DNA from: MedAcidi-G1 sp002294285
Lineage (GTDB): Bacteria; Actinomycetota; Acidimicrobiia; Acidimicrobiales; MedAcidi-G1
NCBI GenBank assembly: GCA_963999645.1
Contig: CAXEUY010000009.1
Span: 1 to 64,000 of the forward strand
Direction: 5' to 3'
Length of the DNA: 64,000 bases
How positions within the stretch are numbered: the first letter of the stretch is position 1; every line of letters begins with the position of its first letter. This document shows, one piece after another, positions 16,975 through 25,409 of the stretch. Below the pieces are notes generated by a model. It was not told the origin of the DNA, ran no database searches, and was given only the letters and a program-made list of their open reading frames with translations. The translations under genes and the position numbers were made by a program.

Positions 16975-17958
16975 TTAAACAGAGGATCTTTCCCATCCCC
17001 CAACAACACCTCTAATTGTTAGAGGTATGTTCAGAAATTTCAGACTTTTTTCTATCGGCACAAGGATATCTTTGTTCGGAATTACCACTTCAACGCGATC
17101 TGGCAACTCAAGCAACATTAAATCAGCAATAAATGGGACCAATCTGATATCTATACCAACAGAAAAAACGTACAGGACTTTTTCTCCTTTCTCATCAAAA
17201 CCCATTGCCGCTGAAGGCATTGAATCTCGAAGCGACTTCCTCTCTATAAGTGGCTCCAAAAGAGTTAAACTCTCCATGCCATATTCCCTAGGATTGGCTA
17301 CAGCATCTGCTCTGAGCCACCTTTCTCGTACAAGTCTAGAAAGTGGGTGAAGGCTAGATTCTGAATTTCTAGAAAGACGTACAATTTCTACGGCTGATGA
17401 AAGAACGTCTGACACAGGCTTGCCCCTACTAATTAAAGAATTGGCTTCTCGATCTAGCTTCCCGACACCCACTTGAATTTCATTATCGAAAACTCTCAGG
17501 ACTTCAAGTCCCAAAATTTCTCCTGACCAGGTTCCAAATTCATAGACTTTTTCCAAGTCGAATTTCAAACACAACTCTTCAAATTCTGGCAATGGAGGCT
17601 CAACAAATTTTCTCTCATCAAAAAGAGCAGGTTCAACCTGATTTACTTTTCCGTTAGAGAAAAAGAAAATACTAGGAGATGGCTTTAAAGCGTTTGATCT
17701 CCTTTGTGTGATCTGAGCGTCCTGAAGATTTTCAAAATAAATAACCAAATGCAGGTTTTCATGCGCTGTTAACTCTAAAAGAGAAGCACCAAGGGTCTCC
17801 TCTGGAGTTTCCTGATCCGCTAAGACCCATAAGGTCGAACTTCCTCTAAGCCCATTACCGGAAGTGTCAATCAAACTGTCAATTTCTTGACAATCCTCTT
17901 TAAGAAGAATTTTCCTCAGTTTGCTCCGGTTAAGAGATAACCGTTGTTCTCGTTCCAA
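16975..17958 (-). CDS. Uncharacterised protein between rpmE and prfA
   Basis: A 327-residue protein I do not recognise. It is soluble, with no signal peptide or membrane helix, and has mixed alpha/beta character. Features that may be conserved are a glycine-rich strand-loop (GNGLRGSSTLWVLADQETPEE), FGTWSGEILGLEVLRVFDNEIQ in the middle, and RWLRADAVANPREYGMESL about two thirds along. Its place inside a housekeeping translation operon suggests a conserved lineage-specific gene rather than noise. The TTG start is uncertain because no ribosome binding site precedes it. No function is proposed. Confidence 0.6.
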   Translation of the reverse strand: MEREQRLSLNRSKLRKILLKEDCQEIDSLIDTSGNGLRGSSTLWVLADQETPEETLGASLLELTAHENLHLVIYFENLQDAQITQRRSNALKPSPSIFFFSNGKVNQVEPALFDERKFVEPPLPEFEELCLKFDLEKVYEFGTWSGEILGLEVLRVFDNEIQVGVGKLDREANSLISRGKPVSDVLSSAVEIVRLSRNSESSLHPLSRLVRERWLRADAVANPREYGMESLTLLEPLIERKSLRDSMPSAAMGFDEKGEKVLYVFSVGIDIRLVPFIADLMLLELPDRVEVVIPNKDILVPIEKSLKFLNIPLTIRGVVGGWERSSV

Positions 17959-17993
17959 GGCAATTGTTTTGCAAAAATTTTCTTTAAGTTCTC

Positions 17994-18251
17994 TTAAGAA
18001 CCTTTTTTGCGACCTTTGCCGTATCTACGCTCAAATCTTTCAACTCGGCCGGCAGTATCAATAATTTGCATTTTGCCCGTAAAGAAAGGGTGGCTTGCTG
18101 ATGAAACTTCAACTTTAACTAATGGATATTCAACACCATCAACAACTGTGGTTTCTGAAGTTTCAGCTGTCGAAGAAATTAAAAATGTAGTTCCTTCACT
18201 CGTGTCTTGGAACGCCACCGTTCTATATTCAGGATGTATTTCAGATTTCAT
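17994..18251 (-). CDS. rpmE2: 50S ribosomal protein L31, type B
   Basis: An 85-residue L31 of the zinc-independent type B (start MKSEIHPEYRTVAFQDTSEG, core SSASHPFFTGKMQIIDTAGR, basic tail). It has no cysteine, whereas type A L31 binds zinc through a CxxC-like set. In many bacteria the B form is induced under zinc limitation. Here it occupies the standard rho-rpmE housekeeping position, so it is probably the main copy. It follows rho by 46 bases on the same strand. Confidence 0.92.
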   Translation of the reverse strand: MKSEIHPEYRTVAFQDTSEGTTFLISSTAETSETTVVDGVEYPLVKVEVSSASHPFFTGKMQIIDTAGRVERFERRYGKGRKKGS

Positions 18252-18297
18252 AGCAGTCCAGTCTGTTGGAAATATTTAACATTAGCAACCTTTAAAA

Positions 18298-19929
18298 TTA
18301 GGAAGCTTCCATAGAAGGCCCTTTGGCAACTTCTGACAGAAATTCATCATTATTGGGAAAGGTTTTCAGCCGGTCAATGAGCAGTTCCAAACCTGCACCT
18401 GAACCATTATCACCATCCGACGCTAAACCGTTTAGAACACGTCTTAGCTTCCATACCTGATTCAGTTGCTTACGATCGAATAAGAGTTCTTCATGACGCG
18501 TTGAGGAGGCATTGACATCGATGGCTGGGTAAACACGTCTTTCCGCAATCCTTCGATCTAAACGAAGTTCCATATTTCCCGTTCCTTTAAACTCTTCAAA
18601 GATAACCTCGTCCATCTTGGAACCTGTTTCTACTAAAGCTGTTGCCAAAATAGTTAACGAGCCTCCTTCTTCAACATTTCTGGCAGCACCAAAAAATTTC
18701 TTTGGTGGATATAAGGCTCCACTGTCAACACCACCTGACATGATTCGGCCTGTAGCAGGAGCGGCCAAATTATAAGCTCGAGCCAATCTTGTTATCCCGT
18801 CAAGAATAATTACGACATCTTCACCATATTCAACAAGTCTTCGGGCTCTTTCTATTGTTACTTCAGCAATAGCTGTATGCTCTTCAGCTGGCCTGTCAAA
18901 GGTTGACGCTGCGACTTCACCATTTATGAGCCATCTCTTCATATCAGTCACTTCTTCAGGTCTTTCATCTACCAACAAGACAATTAGTTTGACCTCAGGA
19001 TTGTTGGTCTCGATTGACCTTGCAATCTGTTTCATGATTGTTGTTTTACCCGCTTTGGGTGGTGAAACAATAAGACCTCTTTGACCTTTACCTATTGGAG
19101 ACAACAGATCGACGATGCGAGCGGTCATATTAGAAGGGTCAGCAGCAAGTTCAAGATTTAACCGCTCATCTGGAAAAAGAGGTGTTAAGTCTTCAAAATT
19201 AGGTCGTTTTTTTGCTTCTTCAGGTGATTTTCCATTTACAGTGTCCAGTCTCAAAAGGGCAGGATTTTTCTCGCTTCTATTTGCAGGTCTAGCACCACCT
19301 ACCAGATAATCGCCACGACGAAGGTCAAACTCTTTGACTTGTTTAACTGAAACATAAGCATCTTGTTTTGAAGGTCGGAAACCTGTTGTTCTTAAAAATC
19401 CATAGCCTTCGTTACGCAGATCCAAATAACCCTCTATTGAAACTGGTTCACCGTCCCAGGATTCATCTGGCATGTCAGGACCCCGGCCTCGACGTCGACG
19501 TCGACGGTTTCCGGGTTCAGTATATTCTCCACTGCGTTTTTCACGATTATTGTTTGAACTCCTTGTTTCAGAGTCTTTGCCAGATGGTGCTCTGCTACTT
19601 CCGCTTTCCGACCCTTCTTTTTCATCAGATTTGCTGGTCTCATCAGATTTGCTGGAATCATCACTGGTTTCCTCTTTAGACTCCTCCTGAAGAGCAACCT
19701 CCCATTCAGCCAAAGGTTCTGTTTCATCTTCTGCTTGATCTTGTTTAGCGGGTTCTTGGGTTTCAGGAGTTGGGGCACCTCCCCCAGAAGATAACTCAAG
19801 AATCATTTCAACTATCTCAGCTTTTCTGGCACGAGAAGCTGGTTTACCGCCTAGAGCAGTAGCAATAGTAATAAGTTCATCTCGCCCCTTGGCTTCCAAT
19901 GAATCGCTTTGTAACTCAGTCGAGTCCAT
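18298..19929 (-). CDS. rho: Transcription termination factor Rho
   Basis: A 543-residue Rho helicase that terminates transcripts by RNA-dependent ATP hydrolysis. In order: a Rho N domain (about 12-45), an acidic Ser/Asp/Glu-rich insertion (about 50-130), an Arg-rich stretch (RRRRRGRG), the cold-shock-like RNA-binding domain (NEGYGFLRTT onward), then the ATPase core with Walker A PPKAGKTTIMKQIA and Walker B VVIILDGITRL. Large N-terminal insertions are typical of actinobacterial Rho. The ATG at 19929 is preceded by AGAGGTG and is preferred over an in-frame start 20 codons upstream. The leader of about 100 bases may serve autoregulation. Confidence 0.96.
   Translation of the reverse strand: MDSTELQSDSLEAKGRDELITIATALGGKPASRARKAEIVEMILELSSGGGAPTPETQEPAKQDQAEDETEPLAEWEVALQEESKEETSDDSSKSDETSKSDEKEGSESGSSRAPSGKDSETRSSNNNREKRSGEYTEPGNRRRRRRGRGPDMPDESWDGEPVSIEGYLDLRNEGYGFLRTTGFRPSKQDAYVSVKQVKEFDLRRGDYLVGGARPANRSEKNPALLRLDTVNGKSPEEAKKRPNFEDLTPLFPDERLNLELAADPSNMTARIVDLLSPIGKGQRGLIVSPPKAGKTTIMKQIARSIETNNPEVKLIVLLVDERPEEVTDMKRWLINGEVAASTFDRPAEEHTAIAEVTIERARRLVEYGEDVVIILDGITRLARAYNLAAPATGRIMSGGVDSGALYPPKKFFGAARNVEEGGSLTILATALVETGSKMDEVIFEEFKGTGNMELRLDRRIAERRVYPAIDVNASSTRHEELLFDRKQLNQVWKLRRVLNGLASDGDNGSGAGLELLIDRLKTFPNNDEFLSEVAKGPSMEAS
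19489..19506. repeat. (TCGACG)x3 hexamer repeat within rho
   Basis: Three exact tandem copies of TCGACG, encoding part of the arginine-rich stretch of Rho on the minus strand. It is probably slippage-derived low complexity. Confidence 0.8.
19622..19655. repeat. 16-bp direct repeat (period 18) within rho
   Basis: TCATCAGATTTGCTGG occurs at 19622-19637 and again at 19640-19655. It encodes a duplicated Ser-Lys-Ser-Asp-Glu unit in the acidic insertion of Rho. This is in-frame tandem duplication in a disordered linker. Confidence 0.8.
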
Positions 19930-20033
19930 AATTAAACACCTCTGTGTCTGTGTAATTGTGTGTTTAACCCTCAGAAATTGGTTTAACACGAAATTGATTG
20001 CCGTTAAAACGAAATGCGCTCTGGGTCACAATC

Positions 20034-20062
20034 GTCTAAGAATCAGACCTGCTGAATGTCAA
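20034..20062 (-). promoter_or_regulatory. Candidate rho promoter
   Basis: On the minus strand a perfect TTGACA (20062-20057) is followed after 17 bases by a poor -10 (TTAGAC, 20039-20034). This would give a rho leader of roughly 100 bases. The interval 19930-20173 otherwise holds an A/T homopolymer-rich tract (about 20136-20165) just downstream of the preceding gene and no open reading frame. Confidence 0.3.
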
Positions 20063-20173
20063 TCAGGCCCTCAGCCGTAACGACACCTTGTACTGTATGC
20101 GGAGTCATAGTCGTCTACAACACAAAACATATTTAAAAATCAGTTTTTATTTTTTTTTAAAAATAACCATTTA

Positions 20174-21322
20174 TTAGTCAGCTAGAAGAGTCTTCATTAG
20201 TTGATGCCCCTCAACCAAAGGCAACTCTGAAACACCAATTTCGGTAAAAACACCCCCGGATGAATCTTTTTCAGAATCAAACAGCAAGTAAGGAACCGGA
20301 TCGGGTGTGTGTGTTCTAAGTGTTAGAGGGGTCGCATGGTCAGGAAGCATTAACAATCTCCACGGTCCCATCGAATCTAAGCCGGAAATTAAGTCACCTA
20401 AAATTCGAGAGTCCCAATTTTCAAGCGCCTCAACTTTTGCTTCGATGTCTCCGGCATGACCAGCTTCATCAGTCGCCTCAACATGAATTATGAAAAGATC
20501 TAAACCATCTTCTAATTCTTTTAAAGCTACGTTTCTCTTTCCTTCATAATCCGTGTCATACCAGCCGGTTGCTCCTGGAATGTCGCAAACCTTCATATCC
20601 GCTAACTTGCCAATACCCCTAACAAGGTCTACCGCCGTAACTAAACCCGCATTGACACCGTTGACGTCAAAAAAAGATGGAAGTTGTGGTTGAGTGCCTT
20701 GCCCCCACAACCAAATTCCCGTTGCATCTAAGTCTGATTGTGACAATATTTTCTCAGATGCAATCATTAAATCTGAAATTTCTTGTCCAGATGCCCCTGA
20801 AGGTAAGACCACCTGACTACCTGTTAAATCGTGGGGAGGCACGCAGTCAGCATCAGCGAAATATCTGGGCGCAATCAGCGCATGACGAAAACTTACACCA
20901 GGTAAGAAATAGATCCCGTCATCTGGTTTGCCCAGTTCTTTATTGATTTCAGCAATAACTTCTGCTGCTTCATCCGAGGAAGGATTTCCGCCTGCGTAAT
21001 CAACCATTACACCATCAACTATTTTCACCAAATTGCATCTAAAAGCCGTTTGGTCTGGTCGCAATTTTACTCCCAGAGCAGCAACTTCAATTGGGGCACG
21101 GCCTGTATGGTAATGGCTTGGGTCATAACCAAAGATTGACATGTTCCCCACATCACTTCCTGGTGGCATGCCACTCGGAATGACTTCTGCACGGCCTAAA
21201 GTACTTCGCGCAGCGAGCGCGTCAAGATTTGGCATGCTGGCTACCTCTAAAGGAGTCTTCCCATTAAGTTCAGGAACAGGCAAATCAGCACAACCGTCTG
21301 GAACGCATATTACATACTTCAT
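20174..21322 (-). CDS. Phosphoglycerate mutase-family protein, candidate homoserine kinase
   Basis: A 382-residue protein of the archaeal-type cofactor-independent phosphoglycerate mutase family (alkaline-phosphatase fold). Seen directly: N-terminal metal-site motif VPDGCADLP, the catalytic-serine region GSDVGNMSIFGYDP (about 56-69), HTGRAPIE, the HVEATDEAGHAGD metal-binding segment and the late MLPDHATP. A subgroup of this family has been proposed as a non-orthologous homoserine kinase in genomes lacking ThrB. Here it directly follows hom and thrC and precedes rho, exactly where actinobacteria carry thrB, and no GHMP-type kinase is in the window. Glycolytic mutase activity remains the alternative. 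Confidence 0.82.
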   Translation of the reverse strand: MKYVICVPDGCADLPVPELNGKTPLEVASMPNLDALAARSTLGRAEVIPSGMPPGSDVGNMSIFGYDPSHYHTGRAPIEVAALGVKLRPDQTAFRCNLVKIVDGVMVDYAGGNPSSDEAAEVIAEINKELGKPDDGIYFLPGVSFRHALIAPRYFADADCVPPHDLTGSQVVLPSGASGQEISDLMIASEKILSQSDLDATGIWLWGQGTQPQLPSFFDVNGVNAGLVTAVDLVRGIGKLADMKVCDIPGATGWYDTDYEGKRNVALKELEDGLDLFIIHVEATDEAGHAGDIEAKVEALENWDSRILGDLISGLDSMGPWRLLMLPDHATPLTLRTHTPDPVPYLLFDSEKDSSGGVFTEIGVSELPLVEGHQLMKTLLAD

Positions 21323-21361
21323 GATTTTCCCATTATGTTAAAAACCTTCAGCATTTCTGGC

Positions 21362-22762
21362 CTATTTCCCTATACCTATTCTGGAACAGTTCTTCACATG
21401 GTCTTTTACAATTTCTAAATCATTTGGTAAAAGAGTTAAATACTCCGGACGCTCATGCAAATCTGCTAATCGGTCTGGAAGAGGTGGACAGTGACCAATG
21501 GCCTGCTCAACCGCTTCAGGAAATTTAGCTGGATGCGCTGTAGCAAGGCAAACAATCGGAACTTTTTGATTGTCTTTTTCTTTTCGGTAGGCACGTGCAG
21601 CCAACACTCCTATAGCTGAATGTGGGTCAAGCACTACTCCTGATTTTTCCGATTCTAAAGAAATGCAATTAACTACTTCTTCATCATCAAAACTGTAACC
21701 GTTCCAACTATCGGACAACTTTGCCTCCACATCAGGACCTACATTAATGCTTCCATCTAAGCGAAACTTTTCGAGAAGATTTCTTACATCTCCACCATTT
21801 CTACCTAGTAACTCAAAGATGAGTCTTTCTAAATTAGATGAAATTTGTATATCCATACTTGGGGAGAGAGTTGGAATGACTTCACTGATCTCCATTCCAC
21901 CTGTGTTGAAAAACTGTGTAAGTATGTCATTTTTATTACTTGCTACCAGCAGTTTTGGAATATTAAGACCACAGTTCCTTGCTGCATGGCCAGCAAATAC
22001 ATTTCCGAAATTTCCGGTTGGAACAGAGAAAATTACTTGCTGTTCATTGGAACCAAGTTTCTCACAAGCCACCACGTAATAAACAATTTGAGCCATAACC
22101 CTTGCCCAGTTAATTGAGTTAACAGCACCTAGTTTCAAGCTATTTCTGTACTCGAGATCATTGAACATCGCTTTAACCAGATCTTGACAGTCATCAAAGG
22201 TTCCTTCAATAGCAACATTATGAACATTGAAAGAATCTACGGTAGTCATCTGTTTTCGTTGAACATCAGAAACTCTGTCTGCCGGATGGAGAATAACTAT
22301 GTCCAAATTCTGTCTATCCCTGCAAGCTTCAATCGCTGCTGAACCCGTATCACCTGAAGTCGCTCCCACAATTGTCAGGTGTTCTCCTCTGGCATTTAAT
22401 TCATGATCGAACAACCTTCCAACTAGTTGTAAGGCAATGTCTTTAAAAGCAAGAGTTGGACCGTGAAATAACTCCATTAGGTAGATTTGATCATCTAGTT
22501 CAATCAAAGGAACCACTTCTTGTGCTTCAAAAGAGCTATAGGCGTCAGTAATTATTTGCCTAAGTTCTTTCTCCGCGATGCCTCCATCGATAAACAGGTT
22601 CATAACTTTGAAAGCGGTTTCCAAATAATCTCCGCTGCCTGAATACTGCAATGTCGGCCATTCATATGGGACATACAAGCCCCCGTCTTCTGCTAAACCT
22701 GTCAACAAGGCTTCACTGAAGGTTTTTTCTGGCGCTAGACCTCTTGTACTTACATACCTCAC
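21362..22762 (-). CDS. thrC: Threonine synthase
   Basis: A 466-residue PLP-dependent threonine synthase of the long class, converting O-phosphohomoserine to threonine and phosphate. The N terminus MRYVSTRGLAPEKTFSEALL and the PLP-lysine region GPTLAFKDIALQ are typical. The phosphate-binding ATSGDTGSAAIEA follows, with VFSVPTGNFGNVFAG-type sequence further on. The GTG start is preceded by GAGGGG. It lies 14 bases after hom and 39 bases before the candidate homoserine kinase, so the three form one pathway unit from aspartate semialdehyde to threonine. Confidence 0.95.
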   Translation of the reverse strand: MRYVSTRGLAPEKTFSEALLTGLAEDGGLYVPYEWPTLQYSGSGDYLETAFKVMNLFIDGGIAEKELRQIITDAYSSFEAQEVVPLIELDDQIYLMELFHGPTLAFKDIALQLVGRLFDHELNARGEHLTIVGATSGDTGSAAIEACRDRQNLDIVILHPADRVSDVQRKQMTTVDSFNVHNVAIEGTFDDCQDLVKAMFNDLEYRNSLKLGAVNSINWARVMAQIVYYVVACEKLGSNEQQVIFSVPTGNFGNVFAGHAARNCGLNIPKLLVASNKNDILTQFFNTGGMEISEVIPTLSPSMDIQISSNLERLIFELLGRNGGDVRNLLEKFRLDGSINVGPDVEAKLSDSWNGYSFDDEEVVNCISLESEKSGVVLDPHSAIGVLAARAYRKEKDNQKVPIVCLATAHPAKFPEAVEQAIGHCPPLPDRLADLHERPEYLTLLPNDLEIVKDHVKNCSRIGIGK

Positions 22763-22776
22763 TTACACCCCTCGAC

Positions 22777-24075
22777 TTAATCGATTCCGATAACTCTTAG
22801 GACAGTTCCGATGCTTCTAACTATTATCAGCTCGTCCAAAGCATCTATAGCTGCTTGAAAATCACTTTCTAGCGCTTTATGGGTAATGAAAATAAGCCTG
22901 GCTTCGCTTTCGAGACCTTCTTGTTCCATAGACTGTATTGACACATTGTGTTCCCCAAGAACAGCTGCTACTTGTGCCAAAACGCCTGGCCGATCATCTA
23001 CCTCTACTTCCAAAAAGTACCGAGTCTCTAAATCAGCAACTGGTGAAATTCTTATAGATCTGAACTCTCCAATTGAAGCACTGCTTGATCTTTTTATATT
23101 GCAAGAAGCGTCAATCAAATCTCCCAGCACAGCTGATGCGGTTGGTTGACCTCCAGCGCCTCTACCGTAAAACATCAAGTCACCCACTGAATCGCCCTCA
23201 ACAAAAATAGCGTTAAAACTTTCTTGGACATTTGCCAAAGGATGAGATAAAGGAACCATGCTCGGATGAACACGAACGCATAAAGACTCTTCACCGTTGC
23301 TGTCTTGTTTTTCCGCAATCGCCAACAGCTTTATGCAATGACCCAAGCGGTGCGCAAATTGTAGGTCTTCAGGAGTTATTTCTGTAATACCTTCCACATA
23401 AACATCACTGGAGCTAACCCTCCCTCCAAAGGCGAGGCTTGCAATTATCGCTGCTTTAGCTGCAGCATCATGACCTTCAACATCTGCTGTTGGGTCGCTT
23501 TCTGCATAACCCAGCTTCTGGGCCTCTTCCAATGCTTCCGCATATGGCATGCCCTCGTCAGACATTTTTGTAAGAATGAAATTTGTTGTACCGTTCACAA
23601 TCCCCATAATTCTGGTAATCGGTTCTCCGACTAAAGACTCACGTAATGGTCGGATAATGGGAATTGCACCTGCCACAGCAGCTTCAAACAACAGATCAAC
23701 ACCTGACTGTTCGGCTAGGGCATACAATTCTTCTCCATGGGCAGCTAAAAGTTCTTTATTTGCTGTAACTACAGATTTTCCCAACTCAAGCGCTTTTGAA
23801 ATTAATTCTCTAGATGGATCAATACCGCCCATCACTTCAATGACAACATCTACTTCGGCACTCTCAACAACCTGTTTCGGGTCGTCAGTAAACAAAGACT
23901 GTTCTATAGGCACATTTCGCGATTTGGAAAGATCTCTCACAGACACCTTCGTGACATCTATCTCCAACCCCGTGCGTTGGAGAATTGCCTCTCTCTGTTC
24001 ATAAAGCAACTCGAGAAGAGAAGTTCCAACTGTTCCGCAACCTAAAAGTCCTATATTGACATTAACTTGTTCCAT
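22777..24075 (-). CDS. hom: Homoserine dehydrogenase
   Basis: A 432-residue NAD(P)H-dependent homoserine dehydrogenase with a C-terminal ACT domain for feedback control. The Rossmann motif GLLGCGTVGTS is at the N terminus. The catalytic core shows GIVNGTTNFILTKM and GYAESDPTADVEGHDAAAKA. The ACT region begins near residue 350 (RYFLEVEVDDRPGVLAQVAA). The second ATG (24075) is chosen over the one two codons upstream, because TACCGT lies exactly six bases before it with CTGACT 16 bases further up. That suggests a leaderless transcript starting hom-thrC-kinase. Confidence 0.95.
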   Translation of the reverse strand: MEQVNVNIGLLGCGTVGTSLLELLYEQREAILQRTGLEIDVTKVSVRDLSKSRNVPIEQSLFTDDPKQVVESAEVDVVIEVMGGIDPSRELISKALELGKSVVTANKELLAAHGEELYALAEQSGVDLLFEAAVAGAIPIIRPLRESLVGEPITRIMGIVNGTTNFILTKMSDEGMPYAEALEEAQKLGYAESDPTADVEGHDAAAKAAIIASLAFGGRVSSSDVYVEGITEITPEDLQFAHRLGHCIKLLAIAEKQDSNGEESLCVRVHPSMVPLSHPLANVQESFNAIFVEGDSVGDLMFYGRGAGGQPTASAVLGDLIDASCNIKRSSSASIGEFRSIRISPVADLETRYFLEVEVDDRPGVLAQVAAVLGEHNVSIQSMEQEGLESEARLIFITHKALESDFQAAIDALDELIIVRSIGTVLRVIGID

Positions 24076-24081
24076 ACTCAT

Positions 24082-24109
24082 ACGGTACTTGCCACAGGCC
24101 CGTAGTCAG
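24082..24109 (-). promoter_or_regulatory. Leaderless promoter of hom
   Basis: Minus-strand -35 CTGACT (24109-24104), 16-base spacer, -10 TACCGT (24087-24082), then six bases to ATG at 24075. It lies in the gap downstream of lysA's coding direction and would uncouple hom-thrC from argS-lysA. Confidence 0.5.
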
Positions 24110-24134
24110 GTATTGTTTTAACTTCTTTTATATG

Positions 24135-25409
24135 TTAAATGTCACGTCTTATTAGATCTTCATATGATTCACGAGCCACAACTACTCGTGGCGAGCCATC
24201 AGATACAAAAACCACTGCTGGTCTGAGGACTTGATTGTAATTAGAGCCCATTGAATACCCATAAGCTCCAGTTACAGGAGTGGCAAGAATGTCTCCGACT
24301 GCCAAATCTTCAGGCACCCATGCTTCTTTAATAAGTACGTCTCCAGATTCACAATGTTTACCTACAAGACGTACATTTTTTTGACGTTGTGCTTGATTAG
24401 CACGAGGTAAAAAAGTTTCATACCCAGAACCATAAAGAACCGGTCTTGGATTATCACTCATCCCTCCATCAACTGAAACGTACGTCCTGTGACCAGGCAC
24501 TTCCTTTATAGTCCCAACCGTATAAAGAGTTACTGCCGCACTAGCGACTATGGACCTTCCCGGCTCTGAACTAACCAGTGACTTGACTCCAGCTTTACTG
24601 CAAGCTTCAAAGATAGCTTCTGCCCACTCTTTTATAGACGGGGCAGATTCACCTTCAACGTAAGGAACTCCCAAACCTCCACCCACGGATAATTCAGGAA
24701 AATCAAAAGGAGCTGCAAATTCAGCCAAAACTGCGACAGCTTTAGCAAATGGCTCAACATCAAAAACCTGACTCCCTATATGGGCATGCAGACCAAATAA
24801 ATCTAAGTGGTTGGATCTTCTCGCCCTATCAACAGCCTCCGCAGCTAAACCAGATGCGACTGTAAAACCAAACTTTGAATCTTCTTGACCTGTAGAAATA
24901 AATTCATGAGTATGTGCCTCTACCCCAGGCGTAACTCTTAAGAGAATTTTAGCTGTTATGCCTAAATCAGCAGACAACTCTTCTAACCGTTCAAGTTCGT
25001 TGAAAGAATCTACTACAATGCGCCCCACGCCTTCTCTAAGTGCGAAGTTTAGTTCTTCAAGGCTTTTATTATTCCCATGCATGACTATTCGCTCACCAGG
25101 AACATCGGCTTTTCTAGCTATAAACAACTCTCCTCCAGTTGCCACATCAAGATTCATTCCTTCTTCATAAGCAAGTCTCGCCATCTCAATACAAAGAAAA
25201 GCTTTTGTGGCATAAGCGACATTGCCATCAAATGCTTCGACTGCTTCACGGCATCTGGACCGTAAATGATTTTCATCGTAAACGAAAAGAGGTGTCCCAA
25301 ATTCGTTGGCGAGTTCCACCAGATCGCATCCGCCTACAAGGGTTCGCTCCTCCGATGAGGTATCTGCATTATCTGGAAGTAGTTCCCGCATAATTGCTCC
25401 TGCCATCAT
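24135..25409 (-). CDS. lysA: Diaminopimelate decarboxylase
   Basis: A 424-residue PLP enzyme (fold type III) that converts meso-diaminopimelate to lysine. The PLP lysine is in NVAYATKAFLCIE (about 53-65). The phosphate-binding glycine motif appears as SVGGGLGVPYVEGE, and the active-site segments are SSEPGRSIVASAAVTLY and CESGDVL. The ATG overlaps the argS stop codon and is preceded by AAGGAG. A second ATG six codons in also has AGGAG before it, so internal initiation is possible. argS-lysA is a conserved actinobacterial pair. Confidence 0.95.
   Translation of the reverse strand: MMAGAIMRELLPDNADTSSEERTLVGGCDLVELANEFGTPLFVYDENHLRSRCREAVEAFDGNVAYATKAFLCIEMARLAYEEGMNLDVATGGELFIARKADVPGERIVMHGNNKSLEELNFALREGVGRIVVDSFNELERLEELSADLGITAKILLRVTPGVEAHTHEFISTGQEDSKFGFTVASGLAAEAVDRARRSNHLDLFGLHAHIGSQVFDVEPFAKAVAVLAEFAAPFDFPELSVGGGLGVPYVEGESAPSIKEWAEAIFEACSKAGVKSLVSSEPGRSIVASAAVTLYTVGTIKEVPGHRTYVSVDGGMSDNPRPVLYGSGYETFLPRANQAQRQKNVRLVGKHCESGDVLIKEAWVPEDLAVGDILATPVTGAYGYSMGSNYNQVLRPAVVFVSDGSPRVVVARESYEDLIRRDI

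Noticed and set aside
20136..20165. A/T homopolymer-rich tract downstream of the candidate homoserine kinase as a Rho-independent terminator.
   Set aside because: The tract has T- and A-runs but no GC-containing stem, so it does not meet the usual terminator form.
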